A DNA stretch of 64,000 nt, from contig NZ_CP073760.1 in NCBI RefSeq assembly GCF_018399035.1, positions 4,836,501 to 4,900,500 of the forward strand. The letters run 5' to 3'. Both the position numbers and the translations under genes were made by a program. Shown here in pieces: positions 10,700 to 19,934 of the stretch. Position 1 is the first letter of the stretch. Every line of letters starts with the position of its first letter. The notes below the pieces were generated by a model. The model had not been told where the DNA came from. It searched no databases and saw only the letters and a program-made list of their open reading frames with translations. Source of the stretch: Thiocapsa sp. (GTDB taxonomy: Bacteria; Pseudomonadota; Gammaproteobacteria; Chromatiales; Chromatiaceae).

Positions 10700-12202
10700 C
10701 TACTGTTTGGGCGTGAAGCTGCCGCTCTCCTGACGCGGCGGGAACGCCTTGAAGGTCTCCATGTGCGTCGCGACGATCTCCATCAGCGGCATGACCACGT
10801 ACATGTGGCGCACCAGCCAGTCGTCGTAGTAGGAGGACTCCAGCGGTGCGGTCTCGAACGGATCGGCGCGCAGATCAACGATCAGCGGCGCCTTGCGCGG
10901 CTCCTGCCCGAGCAGCCAGGCGTCGAGGCCATGATGCGGTTGAGTGGAGAAGTGGCCCTTGAAGGCCCCGACGCGCACCGCGCCGAGGCTGCCGTCGTCC
11001 ACCCAGGCGAAGAATTCGCGTCGCGGTCCTTCCTCGCTCTCTCCGGTCAGGTACGGCAGGAAGTCGTAACCGTCGAGGTGCACCTTGAAGGTCTTGTCGC
11101 CGATGGTCGCACCCTCGAGCAGCTTCTCCTTGATGCCGGGCTCGCCCACCGCGGACATAAGCGTGGGGACGAAGTCCTCAAGGCTGATGATGTCGTTGGA
11201 GGTCCGTCCGCCGGGGATCCTTGCCGGCCAACGCACCATCAGGGGCACGCGGATGCCGCCCTCCCAGGTGGTCGCCTTCTCGCCGCGGAAGGGCGAGGTG
11301 CCGCCGTCGGGCCAGGAGAATTTCTCCGCGCCGTTGTCGGTGGTGTAGACGACGATGGTGTTGTCGGCGACGCCGAGCGCGTCGAGCTTGGCGAGCAACT
11401 GTCCGACCAGGCCGTCGTGCTCCACCATGCCGTCGGCATAGATGCCCCGTCCCGTGGCACCTTTGCTGGCGTCCTCCAGGTGCGTGAAGATGTGCATGCG
11501 GGTGGTGTTGAACCAGACAAACCAGGGCTTGTCCTCGGCCTGCTGGCGGTCGATGAAGTCCACCGTCGCCGCAAGGAATTCCTTGTCCACGGTCTGCATG
11601 CGCTCGCTGGTGAGCGGTCCGGTGTCCTCGATGCGCCCGTCAGCGTAGGAGTGGATGACGCCGCGCGGGCCGTACTTGTCTCGGAACGCGGGGTCCTTCG
11701 GATAGTCCGGGTTCTCCGGTTCCTCCTCGGCATTCAGGTGGTAGAGATTGCCGAAGAATTCGTCGAAGCCGTGCTTGGTCGGCAGATGCTCGTCGCGATC
11801 ACCGAGGTGGTTCTTGCCGAACTGACCGGTGGCGTAGCCGAGCGGTTTGAGCAGCTCGGCGAGCGTGGGATCCTCCGCCTGAAGTCCGATCGGGTCACCC
11901 GGCATACCGATCTTCAGGAGCCCCGTGCGCTTGGGGCTCTGGCCGGTGATGAAGGCCGCGCGCCCAGCGGTGCAGCTCTGCTGCCCATAGGCATCGGTGA
12001 AGAGGACGCCCTCCTTGGCGATCCGATCGATGTTGGGCGTCCGATACCCCATCACACCCTGGTTGTAGGCGCTGGTGTTGTACCAGCCGATGTCGTCGCC
12101 GAAGATCACCAGGATGTTGGGTTTGTCGGCGGCCACGGCGAGCGGCAGGTAGAACGGCAGCGCCAGGGCGCCGAGCAGGGATGGCCAGAGTCGTCGCTTC
12201 AT
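10700..12202 (-). CDS. exported arylsulfatase, Cys-type
   Basis: This 500-residue protein has a signal peptide (residues 1-25, ending LAVAA) and a sulfatase domain opening with KPNILVIFGDDIGW, whose Asp pair binds the metal. The activation site is SCTAGR with Cys77, matching C-x-A-x-R, so Cys77 must be oxidised to formylglycine for activity. GQFGKNHLGD and TDNGAEKFSW are further active-site motifs, and a C-terminal subdomain is present. It would hydrolyse sulfate (or phosphate/phosphonate) esters in the periplasm. It is closely related to the sulfatase at 15254-16834. The only FGE sequence in the window is a fragment (1973-2196), so maturation must come from elsewhere. The substrate is unknown. 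Confidence 0.93.
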   Translation of the reverse strand: MKRRLWPSLLGALALPFYLPLAVAADKPNILVIFGDDIGWYNTSAYNQGVMGYRTPNIDRIAKEGVLFTDAYGQQSCTAGRAAFITGQSPKRTGLLKIGMPGDPIGLQAEDPTLAELLKPLGYATGQFGKNHLGDRDEHLPTKHGFDEFFGNLYHLNAEEEPENPDYPKDPAFRDKYGPRGVIHSYADGRIEDTGPLTSERMQTVDKEFLAATVDFIDRQQAEDKPWFVWFNTTRMHIFTHLEDASKGATGRGIYADGMVEHDGLVGQLLAKLDALGVADNTIVVYTTDNGAEKFSWPDGGTSPFRGEKATTWEGGIRVPLMVRWPARIPGGRTSNDIISLEDFVPTLMSAVGEPGIKEKLLEGATIGDKTFKVHLDGYDFLPYLTGESEEGPRREFFAWVDDGSLGAVRVGAFKGHFSTQPHHGLDAWLLGQEPRKAPLIVDLRADPFETAPLESSYYDDWLVRHMYVVMPLMEIVATHMETFKAFPPRQESGSFTPKQ

Positions 12203-12413
12203 CGGAGTTGTCCTCGTTGGTGGATGGGATCTGCGGAGGGAATGTCGGCCGGGAATCGCGAAGCCTTTATCCGGCCGCGGTATATCAGAGCGGCGCGCTG
12301 TCGGCGCTCCCCTGAATCACGAGGCATGAGCCGGTGGTCACCGCTCGCGGTTTTCGGGAGAGGGCGTCTATTTGCCCTCGCCGAGGGCCTGTGGGTGTCG
12401 CCGAACAGGGTCT

Positions 12414-13217
12414 TCATTTGGGAAACAGCAGCACGACGTTGAACCTGAACGCCCAACCGTCCGGCCCCGATTCGGTGCTCGCGGCGTAATAGCGCGGGCC
12501 GGCCTGGAACTGCACCAGTTGCCCGCCGATCTTGGTCAACTTGGCAACCTGGGCGGCGATGGGCACGTTCCATTGCTCGCCCTCCCAGTCGTAGGTGGAT
12601 TCAGTCTGCAGTGTGTAGGTCCAAGCCGTCGGCGTGGTGTAGGAGAGAAAGGGCTGAATGAAGGTGCTGTTGATGTCGGCTCGATCGCTCGGCCCGGTAA
12701 AGGACCAGATATGGTTCGCGAGCACGCCGAAGGTCCACTTGCCCCTCTGTACCAGCCCGACCGCAGTCGGCCCGGCACCCCATTTCTCGCTGCCGAGCAG
12801 CTCGTCGGTCGCGGTGGGCAGCAGAAAAACGGGGCCTGCGCCCCAGATCAGTCCGCCGGCGGTCGGCTCCTTCGGCGAGAAGAAGAGACTCTGTACTGTG
12901 TCCGAGAGGCCGAATTGTTCGCCGGCACCAGGAAAGATGCCCCACTGATCGACGATCGGCAGGATGGTGCGGGAGATCAGGTTCCAATCCTCGCCGATAG
13001 AGATCGGAATCACCGGCTGGATGTTCAGCGTGTAACGGCTGCCCCGGTCGTCCGGCCCGATGTTCTGCTCCCAGTTCGACTGGAAGGGCACGCTGATCAG
13101 CGCGGCCACCGGATTGGACAGTTGCTTGGCGAGGGCAGCCGCATCCTCGGCGTCGGCAGCCGGAAGTCCCAGCAGGAGACCGGTGGCCAAGGCGATTTGC
13201 GTTTGTATCGGTCTCAT
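12414..13217 (-). CDS. exported transporter-like beta protein
   Basis: The 267-residue protein has a short signal peptide (residues about 1-23) and then a repeated pattern of amphipathic strands (SRYTLNIQPVIPISI, NLISRTILPIVDQ, WTFGVLANHIWSF), ending in FNVVLLFPK. Proteins of this type are usually annotated as transporter or 'neuromedin U' and resemble the phenol-MetA outer-membrane family. It lies in the leftward sulfatase gene run, 211 bases upstream of one sulfatase start. Probable role: outer-membrane passage of the sulfatase substrate or product. This is context inference; no catalytic motif is visible. Confidence 0.75.
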   Translation of the reverse strand: MRPIQTQIALATGLLLGLPAADAEDAAALAKQLSNPVAALISVPFQSNWEQNIGPDDRGSRYTLNIQPVIPISIGEDWNLISRTILPIVDQWGIFPGAGEQFGLSDTVQSLFFSPKEPTAGGLIWGAGPVFLLPTATDELLGSEKWGAGPTAVGLVQRGKWTFGVLANHIWSFTGPSDRADINSTFIQPFLSYTTPTAWTYTLQTESTYDWEGEQWNVPIAAQVAKLTKIGGQLVQFQAGPRYYAASTESGPDGWAFRFNVVLLFPK

Positions 13218-13333
13218 TTGGTACCTCTTGAGATCACGGATTCCGAGCCATCCGATCCACCTGCGGAGTCATTCCGGGCAAGTGCGAGTGCCGAAAGACG
13301 AATTTCGAGTAACTCAATAGAAATCAGGGCGAT

Positions 13334-14113
13334 TTACTTCATGCCCGCCCGCAGGTTCATCAACGCCTGATCGAAGCCCTCGACCCGGATCAGTCCGATG
13401 CGTGGGTACTCGAGGTCGATGATGATGTAGACCGCCAGCGCCATCACCAGGGCGAAGCCGACGATGTGCAGCCAGGGGCGCCCCTTGCTTCCGGCCATGC
13501 CGTAGCCCGCCATGAGCGCCGCGGCCAGGGTCAGGACGACCAGCATTCCGTAGATGATCATTGGCGGGTGTATCGCGGTCGCGTTGGTGCGCGTGGTCGT
13601 GATGTCGAACATGTCGTTGAGCGCCGGCAGCAGGAGCTTCAGCGCGTCCGGCGAGGCACCCTCGCTGTGGGCGGCGGCGATCGCCGCCGTCCAGATCTCG
13701 CCCTGCATGGCGTTGGCCTGCGTCATCACTACCCGTGCCGCCTCGACATCCGGCAGCTTGCGATAGGCATCGATGCGGGCGTCGAGATAATGCCGGAAGC
13801 GCTCCTGCATGGTCCCACGCGCACCTTCGGGGAGCAGATCGAGCCGCAGGTAGGCGGTGCCGATTGCATTGGTCTCCTCCACGATGAGCTCACGGCGGTC
13901 ATCGAAGCGCGAGGCGGCCCCCGAGAAGGTGAAGGCGATCAGCAGCCCCACCAGACCGAAGATCGCCCCCTCGACGGCGCCCGTCCCGGCGCGGGCTCCG
14001 TCGGGGTCGCGCCTGAAACGTCGCTCACCGATCCGCCGGCCCAGTTCCAGCAGGATCAGGATTCCGATGAAGAGTCCGAGGGCGAGCAGCCAGGCGACTG
14101 AAATCTCACTCAT
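13334..14113 (-). CDS. DUF4239 membrane protein
   Basis: The 259-residue protein starts at the ATG at 14113 (MSEISVAWLLALGL). This overlaps the end of the HAD gene by 8 bases and so points to translational coupling; a longer in-frame ATG at 14272 lies inside that gene. Hydrophobic segments sit near residues 8-28 and 50-70 and again as a pair near 185-240, with a charged helical middle section (RFDDRRELIVEETNAIGTAYLRL) characteristic of DUF4239. The function of this family is not known. Its place between a sulfatase cluster phosphatase and a porin suggests a membrane role in the same process. Confidence 0.82.
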   Translation of the reverse strand: MSEISVAWLLALGLFIGILILLELGRRIGERRFRRDPDGARAGTGAVEGAIFGLVGLLIAFTFSGAASRFDDRRELIVEETNAIGTAYLRLDLLPEGARGTMQERFRHYLDARIDAYRKLPDVEAARVVMTQANAMQGEIWTAAIAAAHSEGASPDALKLLLPALNDMFDITTTRTNATAIHPPMIIYGMLVVLTLAAALMAGYGMAGSKGRPWLHIVGFALVMALAVYIIIDLEYPRIGLIRVEGFDQALMNLRAGMK

Positions 14114-15116
14114 GACGATCGCCAGGTGTGCCCGTCGAGCCCTCCGGTGCGGACGGAAAGACCCGCGCCCAGTCGCGCTGCATCGAGACAAGCAGCCAGC
14201 CCTTGGAGCCGGCATCGTCGAGCCCTTTGGAAAGGCGGCCGACATGGCTTTCGCGGTCGTACACGTACTCACGCTCGCCGTCGTCGTGGTGGAGGATGAG
14301 TCCCAACCGCTTACCTGGGCCGGCCGTCGTCCATTCCAGCATTTGGTAGTCGCCGTCCGAGTTGCCGAAGGCGAGGATGGGCCGGCGTCCGATATGGCGC
14401 TGAATGCCGACGGGCTTGCCCGCCTTGTCGTCGATGAAGGCGATCTCCGGCTCGCGCAGCAGCACGGGCGTGCCGTCTTGCACCGCGTATTGCATGGCGA
14501 TTTTCGAGCCGATGACCTGCTCCGGCGGGATGCCGTAGGTGCGCTCGGTCCAGGGACGCATGAAATCGATGCCGCCGCCGGAGACGATGAAGGTCTTGAA
14601 GCCGTTGGCGCGCAGGTAGTCCAGCAGCTCCAGCATGGGCTGGTAGACGACCTGGGTATAGAGCCGGTCGAAACGGGGGTGGCGCGCGGAGGCGATCCAA
14701 TCGCTGACGATCTGCTCGAACGCCTCGGTCGTCATGTTCGCATGGGTGGCGGCCAGCAGCCTGTTCACGCCATCCGTGCCCGTTGCCTTCAGTGCGTCCA
14801 GATCACCTTCCAGCAGCGCCTTGAACGGCTGCTCGTCCTGCCATTCCGGATGTTCGGGCGCGAGTGCCTTCACGCGGTCGATGACAAAGGCGAGTTGGGT
14901 GTACATGGGCTGCTCGACCCAGAGGGTGCCGTCGTTGTCGAACACGGCGATGCGCTCGGCCGGGGGCACGAAGTTCGGGCTGCCCGCGCTCGTCACGTCT
15001 TCGACGAATGCGGTTATCGCGGTCTTGGTCGGTCCGTCCGTCCAGGATGGGAGCGGCCCGGCGCTCGTGAGCGGACTGAAGGCCAGCAGTGCGACGAGGG
15101 TCAGAAGATGACGCAT
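14106..15116 (-). CDS. exported HAD-family phosphatase
   Basis: The 336-residue protein has a signal peptide (residues 1-19, LLTLVALLAFSPLTSA) and a HAD domain. Motif I is VFDNDGTLW (nucleophile Asp and general acid Asp separated by one residue). Motif II is FIVSGGG, and the C-terminal motif is ILAFGNSDGDYQML. These are the expected HAD catalytic elements, so a periplasmic phosphatase or phosphonatase-like hydrolase is likely. It is followed with an 8-base overlap by the DUF4239 gene and preceded by the upstream sulfatase; all point leftward and look like one transcription unit. Confidence 0.88.
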   Translation of the reverse strand: MRHLLTLVALLAFSPLTSAGPLPSWTDGPTKTAITAFVEDVTSAGSPNFVPPAERIAVFDNDGTLWVEQPMYTQLAFVIDRVKALAPEHPEWQDEQPFKALLEGDLDALKATGTDGVNRLLAATHANMTTEAFEQIVSDWIASARHPRFDRLYTQVVYQPMLELLDYLRANGFKTFIVSGGGIDFMRPWTERTYGIPPEQVIGSKIAMQYAVQDGTPVLLREPEIAFIDDKAGKPVGIQRHIGRRPILAFGNSDGDYQMLEWTTAGPGKRLGLILHHDDGEREYVYDRESHVGRLSKGLDDAGSKGWLLVSMQRDWARVFPSAPEGSTGTPGDRHE

Positions 15117-15253
15117 GGGGACTCTCTTTGGGTGAAGTCGTTGGCCGGCTGCCGAACCGGTGGCCTGTGGCGAAGGCCCGTCACTGATCCCTGCGCCGGC
15201 TCGCGCGACATCCCTGTCTGCCGATCCGGCCCGGGGTCAGCTTGCCACCGGGA

Positions 15254-16834
15254 TCAGCGCGCGCCTGGACTGGTCAACTGCTCCATCACCTGGTCCAGGT
15301 TGAAGCTCCCGGCCTTCTGCCTGGGCGGGTACTCCTTGAAGGTCATCAGGAACTGGCCAACGTAGTCCTTGGCCGCCGACAGCAGGAAGACCCGATCCAG
15401 AAACCAGTCGTCATAGGTGTTGGAGGTGACCATGCCGCGCTCGTAGGGGTCGCGGCGCAGGTTCACGAGCAGCGGGACGCGCAGGTGTACGAAGGGCTCG
15501 CGCCAGGACTGGAAGGTCGCCTCCGCGCGCTGTTCCAGGAAGATCGCCTTCCAGTCGCCGTAGCGCAGGGCGGTCATATCGCCGTCGTCGGAGAAGTAGA
15601 AGATCTCCTTGCGCGGGCTGTCCTGCACCGCGCCGGTCAGCATCGGCAGAATGTTGTAACCGTCGAGGTGGATCCGGTAGTCGCGCCCGTTCGCCTGATA
15701 GCCGGTGAGGAGCTTCTCCTTGACCGTGGGCTCGCCCGCGATGGCCAGGAAGGTTGGCAGCCAGTCCATGTGGTGGACGATCTGGTTGTTCCAGGTGCCG
15801 GGCTTGATGTGCCCCGGCCAGCGCACCATCGCGGGGACGCGCCAGCCGCCCTCCCAGTTGGTGTTCTTCTCGCCGCGGAACGGCGTCATGGCCGCATCCG
15901 GCCAAGTATTCATGTGCGGGCCGTTGTCGGTGGAGTAGAAGACGATGGTGTTGTCGGAGATCCCCAGTTCGTCGAGCTTCTTCAGGAACTTACCGATATG
16001 CAGGTCATGCTCGACCATGCCGTCGGAGTATTCGTCCTGCCCCGAAATGCCGCGCAGCTCGTCCTTGACGTGAGTACGGAAGTGCATGCGGGTGCCGTTC
16101 CACCAGACGAACCAGGGTTTGCCGGCCTTGGTCTGCTCTGCGATGAACGCGAGCGCGCGCTCGGAGGTCTCGTCGTCCACGGTCTCCATGCGCTTCTTGG
16201 TCAGGGGGCCGGTGTCCTCGATCTTCTGGGTGCCGTCCGGCAGGGCCCAGGAATGGATGACGCCGCGCGGGCCATAGCGCTTGCGGAATTCGGGGTCCTT
16301 CGGATAATCCGCGTTCTCCGGCTCCTCCTCGGCATTGAGGTGATAGAGGTTGCCGAAGAACTCATCAAAACCGTTGTTGGTCGGCAGCATCGCATCCTGG
16401 TCGCCCAGGTGGTTCTTGCCGAACTGCCCGGTCGCATAGCCTTGTGCCTTCAGGAGGCCGGCGATGGTCGGGTCCTCCACCTGCATGCCCTCGGCGGCAC
16501 CCGGCATGCCGACCTTGGAGAGCCCGGTGCGGAAGACACTCTGGCCGGTGATGAAGGACGAGCGGCCGGCGGTGCAGGACTGCTCGCCGTAGTGGTCGGT
16601 GAAGGTCATGCCTTCAGAGGCAATGCGGTCGATGTTGGGGGTTTGATAGCCCATCAGCCCATGGGTGTAGGTGCTGATGTTCGACTGGCCGATGTCGTCG
16701 CCCCAGATGACCAGGATGTTGGGTTGGTCGGCGGCCCCCGCGGAGGACAGGGCTCCCAGCGCAGTTAGGGTCAGGCCGAGGGCGCCGAGTAAGCGGCGAC
16801 GGCGGTGACGCCGGAGGTGCTCTGGTTGCATCAT
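15254..16834 (-). CDS. exported arylsulfatase, Cys-type (second copy)
   Basis: The ATG at 16834 was chosen because AGAGAG precedes it by about ten bases; the longer frame to 16903 has no such site. The 526-residue product has an Arg-rich N-terminus (RRHRRRRLLG) before a hydrophobic stretch ending SSAGAA, a Sec or Tat-like signal. PNILVIWGDDIGQ opens the sulfatase domain, the formylglycine site is SCTAGR (Cys87), and GQFGKNHLGD and STDNGPHMNTW follow. It shares long blocks with the sulfatase at 10700-12202, so the two are paralogues. It is the first gene of the leftward cluster, divergent from the AraC-type regulator at 17222. The substrate is unknown. Confidence 0.93.
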   Translation of the reverse strand: MMQPEHLRRHRRRRLLGALGLTLTALGALSSAGAADQPNILVIWGDDIGQSNISTYTHGLMGYQTPNIDRIASEGMTFTDHYGEQSCTAGRSSFITGQSVFRTGLSKVGMPGAAEGMQVEDPTIAGLLKAQGYATGQFGKNHLGDQDAMLPTNNGFDEFFGNLYHLNAEEEPENADYPKDPEFRKRYGPRGVIHSWALPDGTQKIEDTGPLTKKRMETVDDETSERALAFIAEQTKAGKPWFVWWNGTRMHFRTHVKDELRGISGQDEYSDGMVEHDLHIGKFLKKLDELGISDNTIVFYSTDNGPHMNTWPDAAMTPFRGEKNTNWEGGWRVPAMVRWPGHIKPGTWNNQIVHHMDWLPTFLAIAGEPTVKEKLLTGYQANGRDYRIHLDGYNILPMLTGAVQDSPRKEIFYFSDDGDMTALRYGDWKAIFLEQRAEATFQSWREPFVHLRVPLLVNLRRDPYERGMVTSNTYDDWFLDRVFLLSAAKDYVGQFLMTFKEYPPRQKAGSFNLDQVMEQLTSPGAR

Positions 16835-17221
16835 GTGAATACTCTCTGCGTTCAGGTTGAGAAGGGTTGCGGTTGAGAGTCGCCAGAGGCTGAGCCCGGC
16901 CACCTTCCCTGATGGGTTTTCCCCTTAAAATCGTCCACGTTCATGAGTGGAAGCGGTGGGCCTCCCTCCGGGCGCCCGGGCGACAGCCCCCGTCAAGAGT
17001 CTCTAAGTTATTGAAAACGAATATGAAGGCTTGTACCGCGCCTCAAGACCAGAGCAAGGGCGCCGTCTGACTCGGTCTGGGAGATCGGCGCCTGCTGGGC
17101 AATATGCGCCGGGGTGCGGTTACCCGTTCCCCCGGCAGCGTGCAGTCGCCACACGCCTCTGCGGCGCAGAATAGGCCATCGTTTTACTGGGTCGCTATCC
17201 GTTTTGCGCAAAGAGGCAGAC
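16835..17221. promoter_or_regulatory. divergent regulatory region between sulfatase cluster and AraC-type regulator
   Basis: This 387-bp non-coding stretch separates the two divergent transcription units. It includes a relatively AT-rich patch (about 17000-17030, AAGTTATTGAAAACGAATATG), where promoters are likely. The AraC-type protein would be expected to bind here, but no direct repeat convincing enough to call a site was found. Confidence 0.4.
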
Positions 17222-18301
17222 ATGACAAAACCCTTTCCGAACACGGCATCGGCGCCGGCGGCTGCGCGCGCCAGCGTCGCCCCGCTGGGACTGCTCGGTA
17301 TCCACGACACCGACGATCCCTGCCGCTATGAGCGAAGCGCCCAACCCTGGGAGGTCATCGGCACGCCGATCGGCGGCGGACAGTTTCGGGTGCACAAGGT
17401 CTTCGTCGCCACGCCCAACTGCCTCCTCTATCGCGAGTCCTGCGCGACCCGGCTCCAGGTCCAGGCGCTATCACCGGAGGGGATGCTCGCCTGCGCGGTG
17501 CCGCTCAAGCTGGGCAGCCACAGCTCCTACTTCCGGCGTTCCCTGCACGAGCGTGGGTTGCCCGCCACCCTGCCGACGGGATTGGAGGCGGTACTCGACC
17601 AGGGTCAGGAGCATCTTTTGCTGCTATTGCAGTTGTCCCTGCTGCGCCGGGTCCTCCCCCCGGCACAGGCGGGTCTGCTGGAGGCGGGCGCGGCGGCGCA
17701 GGTCCTGCCGGCGTCCAGTGCGACGCTACGGGCATTGGGCCGCTGGCTGAATGGCTTCCTGGCGCGCGTGCATCGTTCCCCGGAGATGCTCCGGCACCCG
17801 GCCGCCGTCGTCGCGCTAGAGCGCGAGCTGGTCCTCGGTCTCGCCGCGCGGATCCTACCGACGGGGCCAGACATCCGACCGGAGCCAGAATCCCGTCGGC
17901 GGCGGGGCTACGATCAAGCCATCGAGCTGATCCGCTATGCCGACCTGGACGCCCTGGACCTGCCCGATCTGTGTGCCGCGTCGGGGGTGAGCCCCCGTAC
18001 CCTGGATTACGCCTTTCGCGAGCATTTGGGCATGTCACCCGGGGCCTTCGTCCGCAAGCTCCGACTCCATGCGCTGCGTCGCGCCCTGCTCGCGAGCGAC
18101 GCCGGGCAATCCACCGTCACCGAGCTCGCCTATCACCTCGGCTTCACCCATCTCGGGCGCCTCGCCACCCACTACCGACAGACCTTCGGCGAGCTGCCCT
18201 CCGCCACCCTGGCGCGTCCCTTTCCGGGCGATTACCCGCCCTTCTGGACGGGGCACTCCGGCGGCGGGACAAGAGCGGCCGTGGTCAACACTTTTCCGTA
18301 G
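17222..18301 (+). CDS. AraC-family transcriptional regulator
   Basis: The 359-residue protein starts at ATG 17222, preceded by AAAGAGGCAG. The N-terminal 220 residues are a ligand/oligomerisation region similar to AraC_binding_2 proteins. The C-terminal 100 residues hold two helix-turn-helix units: LPDLCAASGVSPRTLDYAF, and VTELAYHLGFTHLGRLATHYRQTFGE, the AraC/XylS signature. It ends with GELPSATLARP. It is transcribed away from the sulfatase cluster and is the best candidate for its regulator. The effector is unknown. Confidence 0.9.
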   Translation: MTKPFPNTASAPAAARASVAPLGLLGIHDTDDPCRYERSAQPWEVIGTPIGGGQFRVHKVFVATPNCLLYRESCATRLQVQALSPEGMLACAVPLKLGSHSSYFRRSLHERGLPATLPTGLEAVLDQGQEHLLLLLQLSLLRRVLPPAQAGLLEAGAAAQVLPASSATLRALGRWLNGFLARVHRSPEMLRHPAAVVALERELVLGLAARILPTGPDIRPEPESRRRRGYDQAIELIRYADLDALDLPDLCAASGVSPRTLDYAFREHLGMSPGAFVRKLRLHALRRALLASDAGQSTVTELAYHLGFTHLGRLATHYRQTFGELPSATLARPFPGDYPPFWTGHSGGGTRAAVVNTFP

Positions 18302-18536
18302 CGAGCGCTCCTGTCGGGCTTTTTTTTACCTCTTCCGTCACTGTCGCCCGGTACGCCTTGACCGCCCGCCGGAGGGCCGGAAAGTGCCGGGCAACCGGGC
18401 AACCCTGTGCCAGACCCCTAGCTCGGCGCGCCTGGTCGGCCTCGCTGAGCCGACCGGCGAACACCAGTTCGGCGCCGCTGGTGATCGCTCGCACGTTCGG
18501 TTCGCCGAGCGCAGCGTTCCAGCGGCGCATCGACAA
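18285..18536 (-). CDS. small hypothetical protein (uncertain)
   Basis: An 83-residue minus-strand frame begins MSMRRWNAALGEPNVRAI. It has the composition of a real protein (AELVFAGRLSEADQARRARG) and converges with the AraC-type gene, overlapping its 3' end by 17 bases. No family is recognised and no strong ribosome binding site is seen. It could be a chance frame in GC-rich DNA. Confidence 0.3.
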   Translation of the reverse strand: MSMRRWNAALGEPNVRAITSGAELVFAGRLSEADQARRARGLAQGCPVARHFPALRRAVKAYRATVTEEVKKSPTGALATEKC

Positions 18537-18966
18537 GGTCGGCTCTCAGATATCGCCGGCAGTGGCGCCGCCGATCTTCGTAGACTATAGGGCGGAAGAG
18601 ATCTTGCAGAAGGCCATGCATCGCCAGAGCGAGAGCGGAGGGTCTTGACTATTGCCCCTGTACTCGGGCGAAGGAGCAACACCATGGGGCTAAGGGACCA
18701 AGGTCAAATTTTCGATCTGTCGGGCGGCCGCTTAGGGTCCCTTAGCTGTCGCGAACAGAACCATGCTCGGTGACCTCTCCTAGCCGACCAGAGTCGCTCA
18801 CGGGCGTGCCTGCGAGAGTCTCCAATGCGTCCGGAACGGTCCTTCGGGACAAGGTACCCAACGACTGGTCTGGGTCGGCTCCGTAAGCTCCCCCGACGTT
18901 CAAACGACGTCGCCATGCGAAAAAAACCCAGCAGCCGGATGCTCGAATCGCCGACCCGCCGCCTTC
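18537..18966. other. intergenic, no gene recognised
   Basis: The stretch contains one clear dyad: GCTAAGGGACC at 18689-18699 and its exact reverse complement at 18736-18746, 36 bases apart. No coding sequence is supported. Confidence 0.45.
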
Positions 18967-19227
18967 TCAAGCCCTCGCCGAATTCGGCCGCTCAAGCCGC
19001 GGAATCTCCGCGGGGTCGACCAAGAGCAGGATGGAGCGCGCTTTCCCCGGCGTGCGGCTGAGCAACCCCTTCTCCGCGAGCGTAACGAGCATCTGATGGA
19101 TGGTGGGGGGTGACTTCCCGAAGAAGCGCTGCAGATCGGCTTCAGCCGGAGGTTGGCCGAACATCACCGAGTAGTTGTAGATGAAGGCCAGGTACTGGCC
19201 CTGCTTGGCGGTGAATCGCTCGGCCAT
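18967..19227 (-). CDS. small winged-helix protein (LexA DNA-binding-like)
   Basis: The 86-residue protein is almost entirely one winged helix: FTAKQGQYLAFIYNYSVMFG, then PPAEADLQRFFGKSPPTIHQML and LAEKGLLSRTPGKARSI. It resembles the DNA-binding domain of LexA without the protease domain. It starts nine bases after the stop of the exported protein at 19237-19692, and both genes point leftward downstream of the PARG locus. It may be a local repressor; its target is unknown. Confidence 0.75.
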   Translation of the reverse strand: MAERFTAKQGQYLAFIYNYSVMFGQPPAEADLQRFFGKSPPTIHQMLVTLAEKGLLSRTPGKARSILLLVDPAEIPRLERPNSARA

Positions 19228-19236
19228 GTCGTTCCT

Positions 19237-19692
19237 CTACGGCAGACGCTTTCCTTCCAGGGATGCGCGGTCGATCGACCAGCGCGCCGACCCCGTCGGG
19301 CAGCAACGCGGATCGCCCGGCTTCGGCATGGTCGTCGTCAGCTCGATGCGGTCCGGCAGGAAACCAACGTCGCGCGGCTCCATCCCGTAGACCTCACGCA
19401 CGCGCCCTGTCAGACGATAATCCGCCCCCGAACGGCTGAAATGCCCCATTTCGATCGTGACATTGCCGGCCGCTCCTTCGATCGCCCGGTACAGGACCCC
19501 GATGGCCTCGGTCGCCCGCGCAGGAGTCGTGCTGTCCGGGAGCCAATAGGCGGAGACGGATTCGCCGCCGAGTGCTTGCTCGAGCAACTGTTCGGTCTTC
19601 GGGTCAATCGCATCATCCGCGATAAGCTCGGCACTCGCACCCAAGACGACCAACAAAGCAAGGACTGCGCTGAAGATAGAACGATTCTTCAC
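19237..19692 (-). CDS. exported hypothetical protein
   Basis: The GTG at 19692 was chosen: GGAGAT lies ten bases upstream and the product then starts with a clean signal peptide (residues 1-25, SIFSAVLALLVVLGASA). The longer frame to 19770 lacks this. The mature part is about 125 residues, includes a CC pair (DPRCCPTGSARW) and a strand-rich centre (GNVTIEMGHFSRSGADYRL). No family is recognised. It is followed closely by the winged-helix gene. A 242-base gap separates it from the PARG gene upstream, so a shared transcript is possible but not shown. Confidence 0.65.
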   Translation of the reverse strand: MKNRSIFSAVLALLVVLGASAELIADDAIDPKTEQLLEQALGGESVSAYWLPDSTTPARATEAIGVLYRAIEGAAGNVTIEMGHFSRSGADYRLTGRVREVYGMEPRDVGFLPDRIELTTTMPKPGDPRCCPTGSARWSIDRASLEGKRLP

Positions 19693-19934
19693 GGCATTCG
19701 ATCTCCGTAGGGTATGAAAGATACTGGGATAGGGGAGTGCGCGGTTCTTCCGAGAAGCGCCGTTGGGCATTCCATGGCAGAAGGCTGACTGGCGGGCCAG
19801 GAAGCTCCGAACAGTCCAAGGTCGGTCTTTGCTGACGGGAGTGTGCCACGGACAGCGTCATTCGCCTACGTTGACCGAGGCCGCTGACGGCGGCTGAGAC
19901 CGCCGTCGAACCGGTCAACTCAATCGATAACTCA

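Noticed and set aside
10763..12442. 559-residue plus-strand frame opposite a sulfatase
   Set aside because: Antisense shadow of the sulfatase gene; composition rich in Val/Gly/Asp repeats typical of such shadows.
15242..16768. 508-residue plus-strand frame opposite the second sulfatase
   Set aside because: Antisense shadow; the minus strand has a signal peptide and catalytic motifs.
18300..18335. T-rich stretch after the AraC-type gene as a terminator
   Set aside because: Eight T are present but no convincing stem precedes them.
18689..18746. 11-bp inverted repeat (GCTAAGGGACC) with 36-bp spacing
   Set aside because: Real symmetry, but no second copy, no T tract and no neighbouring gene start that would give it a role.
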